From Ditylenchus dipsaci (lineage: Eukaryota; Nematoda; Chromadorea; Rhabditida; Anguinidae), in assembly GCA_004194705.1 (NCBI GenBank), contig SADC01000070.1:372001-436000 (forward strand): a stretch of DNA of 64,000 nt, given 5' to 3'. Within the stretch, counting starts at the first letter, position 1. The number at the start of each line of letters is the position of its first letter. This document shows, piece after piece, positions 56,857 to 64,000 of the stretch. The notes below the pieces were generated by a model. It was given only the letters and a program-made list of their open reading frames with translations, was not told the DNA's origin and did no database searches. The translations under genes were made by a program, and so were the position numbers.

Positions 56857-57102
56857 ACCGTATTTTCTCTATTAATCCCCTACTCTCTAATAATCCCCCA
56901 CCATATGGACCTTATACATCAGCCTAGAGCAAACATTTTGCAAATCTGTTTTTTGCGTTTTCCTGATTAGCACGAGCACTCCTAATTCCACTTTTCAGAT
57001 TTTGGTTGAGTACCCAAAAATCTCGAAATCGGCCTCAAATTTTTTTGATTTTTTAGGGTTGAAAAATAATCCCCCATGGGGGTTTAATAGAGAAAATACG
57101 GT
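56857..57102. mobile_element. Inverted-repeat MITE, ACCGTATTTTC ends
   Basis: ACCGTATTTTCTCTATTAA at the left, its near complement at the right, both followed by CCCC-rich sequence. Also occupies a site that is empty in the second copy of the surrounding repeat (near 63645). Confidence 0.7.
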
Positions 57103-57454
57103 TAACAAGTCGATACTTTGTAATTGGAATATTTATTGTCTTGAGAGGAATTTGAAATATGACAGTCAAATTATATTTCTAAGAGTGGGTGCTGAGATGT
57201 ACCTATATATATATCATTCTGCAAAAATAATGCATTTTCATTATACTAATCGAACAGTCACAAAATTTTCACGCCACTAAAAAGTCAGAGAATAATTTAT
57301 AAACAAGCAAAACCTTGAGTTAGCAAACCCCTTCACAGTGAGCACAGCACAATTCTCATTCCAGAAGATGGTGCAGTATCTACGCAAGTGAGTAAGTCTA
57401 GCAGGCATCTCAGCCACACACCTGCTCGACAATTGTTGAGAGGTCTCTGGAGCT

Positions 57455-57998
57455 CTAGCTATGGCTGGTTGCTGACTGCTCGAGGCAGGAGCAGGGGACG
57501 AGTGGCAGTCTCTTGGTTGGGTAGTTGTTCTCGCGCAGGAACTCGCCGACATCCTCGTATCTTACAAAATATATGTTTAAAAAATAATTTATATACAAAA
57601 GTAATAAATATGCAGCCACAAAATGTTCATAACTTCAAGCGTACATAATTTTTTTCTGCTGTGATTTCAGCTTTTTACATTCAACCCTTGTTGAACCCCA
57701 CTTTAATTCGAAATCACTATTTTCGCTTGAATCCCTTGGGCTTGGACTGCCACCATCTGAACTCGAAGGTAGATAAAGCATCTAAACCACAGGGCCTACG
57801 TTGCTAATAACGTGTTTTGACATCATATATCAAAGTAATTCAAGGCTCAAAAGATTTAAACGCAAAAAACCGTTTTTCGAATTTGCACTCTTTTGTGAAT
57901 GTGATCCTACCTGGTGGTCATGCGGTAGTTGAACTCGACAGTGTAGCAGGCCACTATGCTGGCTGAGTTGTGTAGGCATTGCTGAGCCCACGCACTTT
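57455..57998 (-). CDS. Unrecognised gene, two 3' exons
   Basis: Exon 57998-57911 (acceptor TTGAATTGCAG, donor AG|GTAGGA) joins to 57560-57455 (acceptor TTTTGTAAG, stop TAG) with matching phase. The join reads ...A-S-I-V-A-C-Y-T-V-E-F-N-Y-R-M-T-T-R-Y-E-D-V-G-E-F-L... and ends in a short Cys/Ser tail. The first exon has two cysteines spaced 11 apart. The sequence is well behaved as protein and contrasts with the AT-rich flank, but I know no family with it. Upstream exons are not found; 58200-58280 has GC content similar to coding but no phase-compatible exon. It may be the tail of a gene whose other exons are farther right, or a relic. Confidence 0.45.
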
Positions 57999-59109
57999 CT
58001 GCAATTCAAAAAATGAAATTTGAAAAAAAAATCCAACAATCTGAAAAATTTAGAATTTGAAAATCACTTTAAAATTGGACCATCTAAATCCCGGCTCAAG
58101 CCCTCACCTCAGAGGTCATTTTACTCAAGCCACTTTCTACCTTTATGACGTTTTTATATTATTATATTTTTTCAAAAGGGTGGGTGGAGTACTGGCTTTA
58201 GCATGGTTAACCAATGCCCCCACCTGCTGGGTACGCTCATGGTACACAGCATGTCAAGCGTCAGATCCAAGTTCAAATTCAGTTTGAAATTATGAGTTTC
58301 GTGTCGAGACCGTCGACAATTATTCGATCCCAAATTTTCATCTTTTTAAATAAATTTTTAATGTTTAATTATAAACATATTATACCAATCGAAAGCTAAG
58401 TTCCAGATTCACGTTTCTGTGTTTTTGTTTTCTTTATTTTACATTTTAGTTGAGTGCATTTTGCTAATTTTGTTTCGAATTACTACTTCTAGATATTCAT
58501 TGGCAGACTGCTTTTACCCATATCTCCCTCCGTATCTATAGAAAAAAAGTGAGTCTATACAAAATGTAGCCCTTTGTCTGAACTATCGATTAGTGGTTTA
58601 AAATTTAATTTGTCTAGCCTCCTGACAAAGTTCCTAGCCTTTAAAGTAGGGTTGGGCAAGATACCGGTATTTTGTTTTCCCGGTATTAATACCGCAAAAA
58701 ACCGGTATTTTCCGGTATTTTGTTACCAAATGCTTAAGAGGGGGGACGAAGGCATAAAAGTGAAAAAAGTTAATTTTTTTTATATTTTTTCGTACGATAC
58801 ACTATTTGCGATAACTATCTATAACTATTTGCGATAACTAAGATATTGCGATAACTCGCAATATCATATACTATCCGCGTATACGCATACATATCGTACG
58901 AAAAACTTGAAATTTTCGAATTTTCTGAAAATTTTTTACTTTTTTGACTTGGTCCCCCTTCAAAAAAAACATTATTAACCAATTTTAAAATACCGACGGT
59001 CTTTTATTATAAAATATCAGTATGTGTATCTGACAGACTGTAAAGGACCATTGGCATACGCGCGCGGATTTCTGAATTTGCGGGGCAGCTTATTCACTTC
59101 AAGCTATAA
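57999..59109. other. Intergenic, with hAT-like and hairpin fragments
   Basis: AGGGTTGGGCAAGATACCGG at 58648 looks like one hAT end with CCGGTATT words to 58720; no partner end was found. CGTACGATA at 58791 and its inverse near 58895 are part of a hairpin at about 58740-58965. Confidence 0.4.
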
Positions 59110-59117
59110 GAAAAAAG

Positions 59118-59361
59118 GACCCTACTATAGAATACCCCCCCCCCAAAAAAAATCCGACCTTTTAAAACTTAAGTAAAAAGTACCCAAATTTATGTCCCAG
59201 ACCGCGGAAAATGTGCGCAAGCTCTTCATTAGTCACAACTTCCGTACGCTGGCCTACCCCCAAGCCTAAGGGCTAAGCCTAAACTCGTTGTTTGCAAGGG
59301 TAGTTACAGCATTTTTTAAAGGTCGGATTTTTGGGGGGGGGGGTTATTCTATAGTAGCGCC
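59118..59361. mobile_element. Poly-C MITE, copy 4
   Basis: The 8-bp duplication GAAAAAAG is at 59110-59117 and 59362-59369. Ends GACCCTACTATAGAATACC and the complement of GGCGCTACTATAGAATAACC. The core has AAGCCTAAGGGCTAAGCCT. Confidence 0.9.
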
Positions 59362-59687
59362 GAAAAAAGTTGAAAAAAACTGACTGCAGTCTTCAGCATT
59401 GCAGTAGAGGAAGCTAAGCACATTCCGGCAATTTGGGTCTTTTTCTCGGCCACAACAACGGCACTGTAATTAGATAGTTAGTGAAAAACGGTGACCTTCT
59501 GGAGCCTTTTTTTGTTATTTCTATGCTTAAAGCAACCAGACTCAGAAAATATCAAGTGAATCTAAAGCATGCCTGTTCAGATCCGTCAAACCAGGCCTTC
59601 TGTGAAATAGGCGGTTGGTCAGCACTGATCAAGTTGAGAAATACTTGGAAACGACCTCTCTAAACGCACAATGGTTGCAAAAACGGT

Positions 59688-61771
59688 TCATTGACAAATT
59701 CCCACCCCTTTATTCAATCGCTTTTTAATCTCAGCGTCCACTCCACTGATCTTTTGCTTGACCTTGGATTCGAGTTCCTTTCTGCCTGGTAGGTTGATTG
59801 TCCTCTTGAATTCATATGTCTTGGCCCCAATCTTGCCACATTTGGGGGCGAAAGCTGCTTCTTCAGGTGAGCCTTTGGCTACTTCAGGCAGGAACTGGTG
59901 ACCTCCTTGGTTGCCTGCCAAAGCTGTCTCTATTTTCTCACTCAGGCCACACAGTTCGCAATAGCGGCTGAAATCAAACGTTTATTTATGTCTTTCATAC
60001 AAAAATATTGTGGGTCAGCAAGTTTCTGACTGAAGCATGTTTTCTATTTATTTTTAGTTCGAAGCACAGTTCTGAATATTTTTTATCAAAAATTTTTGCG
60101 TTTTCGTGAAAATAAATACATACCCTCTGAGAGATTTTTTAAAGGCATTAAGAAATACAAAAAGCTGTTTTATAAAAAATATAAACATTTCAAAAGACAT
60201 CATTACATTTTCATAAAAGCTACCCATTTATGCGAATATTTTCAAGTCTAGTCTACAAAATGCCCTCAAACATCCGAATCCAGCAGCAACATTTTTAAAA
60301 AATTTCTTGGGTACCGCGATAGTTTCACTGGATATAACAATAACAATAACTAATTTCAGACACATTTCGTCAAGCAAGTAACTTATTACATGTTCTGAAA
60401 ACATTTTTCATGTTATAGGGGTTCCGAATCAATAAACCTTGACAAAAGATGCAGTTTTCATTTATTTAAAAATGTGGCAAACGCGCCAAAATGTTCTTTA
60501 AAAATTTGGTCAGGTTCGAATCCGACTAGGCGGCAAAAGGTTTTTGCTAATCCTTTCTTTTCAACCTACCAATATTGTCTTTTGTCCCTTTCAACTATGC
60601 CACTGAATTCATCGCATTGTTGGTTGAGAAGGCCAGTCTCAGGCACCATGGTGTATGGCACATCAAACCTAATTCCATTCGGCCCTTCCAGAATAGGTAC
60701 TTGAAGTGTGATGCCAATCTCGCCAGTTAGGTAGCCAAAGTCATTGAGCACATTGATTCTTTTGAAGTGGAGTGAATAGTTGCCAGGAGCTTTAATGAAG
60801 TAGACCTTGTTTCCTTTTTCGTTCACCACGTCCACATCGTCCTCTGTCAGCTTTATCTCGTTTTTTACTAAAAATTATTTTCGTTTTCAGTGAAAATTGT
60901 CTTTCGTTTAAAGGACGCAACTTTTACTAGGGTTTTTTCTCTCTCAACTTTGATCTTTTATGGCTTTTTCCTCATACAGAAGAGTTAGAAAAGGTATATT
61001 TAGAGCAGTGTTCTGAACTCAAAATTTTTAAAATAAGGACATTTTCTCAAAATAAGGACGTTTTAGGGCATTCTAGCAAAACATATGCTATTTTATCCAG
61101 TGCTTATTGCTCTTTTGCAGCTAAAAAATGAGATTTTGATGTAAAATTCTTAAAAAGTTATGATTTGGGGTCCAAAACAAAGACGAGTCTTATAAATAAG
61201 GACATTTAAAGCCCTGATTTTGAGTAATAAAGAGTAGTCCACGGGCCCCTCCACGTCTGCTTTCGACCGCTGCTGAAAAAGCGGACTGTCAGATAGCCAG
61301 ACAATGAAACAAAATAATGGAAACTTCAAAATAGCAAAAGCTCGTCTCAAAGTGTTTTTAATCGTGCATTTTTTAGGTTATGCGCATAAATAAATGTAGC
61401 CATCTTCAGCGGCTTTGTAATTAAATGCTGAACAAAATTATCCACCTCGATTTCTATTTGTATTTATTTTTATTATAGACAAGGAGTTGGATGAAAAGCC
61501 AAAATTTTTTGCTATTTTTTTCGCTATTTCAAGTCATTATCTGCAAATTGACCTACAATTTTTTTTAAACTTCAAACCGCAGAATTTTCTCACCTCCACG
61601 ACAAGAAAAAACACTAATCTCATCCAACAAAATGTACAAGTCATCATCTGATGGGGCTGTCCTCCTTTGTTCTACTCCTGGATTCGCCTTGACCACACTT
61701 AAACTAGCTAATACAACAAGCACCAATACATACACACCCAAATTCCTGCTTAAATCAAGCAAGACTGGCAT
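59688..61771 (-). CDS. Predicted secreted protein, 251 residues, family not recognised
   Basis: Three exons join in phase: 61771-61594 (donor G|GTGAGA), 60867-60570 (acceptor TTTTTAG, donor TG|GTAGGT) and 59967-59688 (acceptor TTTCAG). The start at 61771 gives a short N-region, then L-G-V-Y-V-L-V-L-V-V-L-A-S-L-S-V-V-K-A, a signal peptide with likely cleavage after V-K-A (about residue 29). An in-frame ATG at 61807 would lengthen it by twelve residues. The mature part is hydrophilic, with two stretches suggestive of beta strands (V-Y-F-I-K-A-P-G-N-Y-S-L-H-F and G-E-I-G-I-T-L-Q-V-P-I-L). A cysteine cluster C-R-Y-C-E-L-C-G spans the exon 2-3 junction, and there is one further Cys near each end. 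No transmembrane segment follows the signal. An extracellular role is inference from the signal peptide; I cannot assign a function. Confidence 0.75.
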
Positions 61772-63269
61772 AGTAAGCAACAAATCAAGCCAAAACTGGC
61801 TGACCAAAAAGTGGCAAGTTCGAGTCTGCCTGTTAACTATCAGTATTTTCCCGAAAAGCTTTAGCGAATAAGTAGTAGTATTGATTGAGAAAAGCTACTG
61901 CAGTGAACCCAAGACGCAAGAGCAGTCAATAACAGCAATCTTCCCTTGAAAACCTCCAGCCACTACTAATATCAGGAGAAAAAGGAGCAGTGGAGGTGCT
62001 CCTGATGGTGGTCACCCTGAATGAGAGAGAAATGGATTGATTTGATCCAATCCCTACACGCCGAAGCCCACTGGCGATGGGCTACAACAAGAAGAAGATT
62101 ATTTGGGAAAGAAGAAGAAGAAGAACCGGTCCTCTTTGTCTACCTATATCCACCAGCTTTGCGATTTTATTCTGCTTGTGTGGGGTGGTGACGAATGGAT
62201 GAACGGAAGACCTGGCTGCACATATACCCAAAGGACTGGATTCAAATGGCTATTGGAAAAAAGTGTTGGTCCTTTGCAACCAAATGAGTGAGTAATCCCA
62301 GTGGGCTGTTAAAAATCTTTTTTCATTATAGGTATTTGAAAAAATTCTTATTAGGCAGTTTTTGACTCCAAATGTTTGGAGATTCGCCAATTGAGGCTTG
62401 CTTTCGAAACCACTCTAATGATAAAAAGGGAAAAAGCTGAACAGGAAATTGTTTTGTATGGAAATTCTAGAAGGGAATGCGGTTTGGAAAAAAGGGAAAA
62501 AAAGTGGAGAAATTGTGGTTGTCAAAGGTTGGATTTAAAAAGAAAAAGAAACAGTGACCACTATACTTTTTGTATAAAAAATATCTACATGGTCCAATGA
62601 GACCAGCAGCAGTTCATTGAATATTTATGATTCTCACTTTACCGACCTTCACTGGTCTTGTATGCAGCGGTCGAGCTTCGTTTTATACGAGTGAATGGCT
62701 TCTCATCTCCTGCGAAATGTTGTCGAACATTTTTGAACATTGGCCAGTGTCGTGTAGTAGATTTGCGCCTTCTCATAGACCCACACAACAAGTTTAGAGA
62801 GAAGAAGTATAGCCACAAGACGAAGTCTTTACAGTTTGACAGAAGCCGAACTTTTTTGCTATATTCTACTTGAGCTTGTTTAGGACTAGACAAAGAAGTG
62901 ATTCACCACTCAATCGATAGCTAAGGAAATGCTTTTTTATATATATTTTTTCATGTATTGTTTTATCGATATTCAGAGTTTAAAAGAAAAGTTCTGTAAT
63001 TTGGTCGAACCCCTCAGAAAATTAGAAATTAAGTGTTTGGGCTCAAATGAAAGCCTGCGATGTGCTGAGTACGATAACACCAAATTCGACTAATTTTTCT
63101 CACTAATTCGCCGAGCTGTGGCCTCCCAAAGTTCGGTACTCAGAAAAACAGTACATTTCTTAAAACATTTTATACACAGTGAAAATATTATGATAAACAC
63201 TCGTTCAAAACTTTATTCGACGCAAAATGAGCTGCTCTTTCTAACGGGTACAAAAACTCTATAGTCTGT
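61772..63269. other. Region with short frames only
   Basis: Several short overlapping frames occur on both strands (62103-62893), including a Lys-rich start at 62103. None has a domain or splice-linked partner, so none is annotated. Confidence 0.35.
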
Positions 63270-63725
63270 AATAAATTTTGGCGTAAAAAATTTGTTTTCT
63301 CAAAAATCAGCATTTTTCGAACACTAATTTTTGGCGAAAAAACCGCTATAAAAATCAGAAATCGGCGTGTACCCTCCTAAATTTCAGTGCATTCGAAAAA
63401 GCATTTCATAAGGCACCTTTCTGGCAAACAAACTAGTAAAAAATAGGGGCAGGTGAGACGAAAAAAGCTTTTGAAGTTGACTGGTCATCACTAACTCTTT
63501 TCAGTTTTGACGTAAAACATTTTTGTACCTGGAAAACCTGAAATTCTGAAACCGGATTCGTGATCAGCGTATCTGATTTGCTTCTAAAACCACCCTTAGA
63601 AGTGTACTTTGAATGTCGTATTTCAAATTCCTCTCAAGATAATAAATATTTGAATTACTAATAATTGACTTGTTTAAGAGTTTATTGTTCTGAGACAAAA
63701 TTTGAAATATAACGATCAAAGTACA
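63270..63725. repeat. Dispersed repeat, copy 2 (empty site)
   Basis: Same order of words as 56200-56850 but uninterrupted: at about 63472 TTTGAAGTTGACTGGTC stands where copy 1 has the poly-C MITE and its duplication. Confidence 0.78.
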
Positions 63726-64000
63726 CTTCTAAGAAATGTTTTAAAAGCGCTACAACATAGTGCTTGATAATTATTATAGCGTTTAAAAAAAATTAAATTA
63801 AAATTAAATTCTAACCGAATTTACCGGTCAGCTTCTAAAAAGCACGGCGTTTTTTTATAGAATTTAAAACAGTTACAGAATGTTATCTTGAAAACGTAAT
63901 CAATATTTTTTTGCATATAAATGGCATCTCTTCAGCTATCGATTGAGTGATGAATCTAGTCGAGAGTTTAGTCAAAACGCTCATTAAATAAGCCTAGTAA

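Noticed and set aside
62103..62893. Short overlapping frames near the right end as genes
   Set aside because: Low-complexity Lys/Glu-rich peptides on both strands, without splice partners or motifs.

Overview
The window looks like nuclear DNA of a nematode, AT-rich and dominated by transposable elements. I infer this from three conserved genes read exon by exon: an smk-1/PP4R3 homologue, a CHMP5/vps-60 homologue and a CAL-1-type calmodulin whose N-terminus matches the nematode protein. Small introns of about 50-100 bases, T-rich TTTCAG-type acceptors, and acceptor sites a few bases upstream of start codons (as expected for spliced-leader trans-splicing) point the same way. I cannot name the species.

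Layout. 1-7928: a long inverted-repeat element, cut by the window start, with arms of about 1.1 kb. It encloses a broken Ulp1-like protease gene, which is split by a Tc1/mariner-type element that itself holds a degenerate LINE and a tRNA-like SINE. 7929-12570: MITEs, a Tigger-like remnant, and a foldback element with satellite arms. 12575-18003 (-): smk-1, 17 exons, 981 codons plus stop, with MITEs in its introns. 18.0-20.3 kb: three short elements with 8-bp target duplications. 20487-21055 (-): the 3' exons of an unidentified membrane protein. 21677-25246: a stack of elements nested up to four deep, each dated by its own target duplication. 25.3-28.4 kb: a hAT transposase remnant, another hAT-like element and tandem repeats. 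29435-30470 (+): CHMP5/vps-60, six exons. 30.7-36.3 kb: TE gene remnants, MITEs and hairpins. 36360-41128 (-): an internally deleted Gypsy-type LTR element with a second DNA transposon inserted in it. 43.5-47.0 kb: MITEs, including a hAT element nested in a mariner-like element. 50.3-51.0 kb: TTAA-flanked MITEs. 52867-55535 (+): CAL-1-like calmodulin with an apparent one-base deletion. 57455-57998 (-): two exons of an unrecognised gene. 59688-61771 (-): a three-exon gene for a predicted secreted protein of 251 residues.

The host genes do not form an evident functional unit: phosphatase targeting (smk-1), endosomal sorting (CHMP5) and calcium sensing (CAL-1) are separate housekeeping roles. 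The most distinctive content is a set of foldback elements built alike (8-bp target duplication, G-rich ends, short tandem-repeat arms in inverted orientation) in which nearly every family has its own repeat unit, and two cases where the same core carries different ends.
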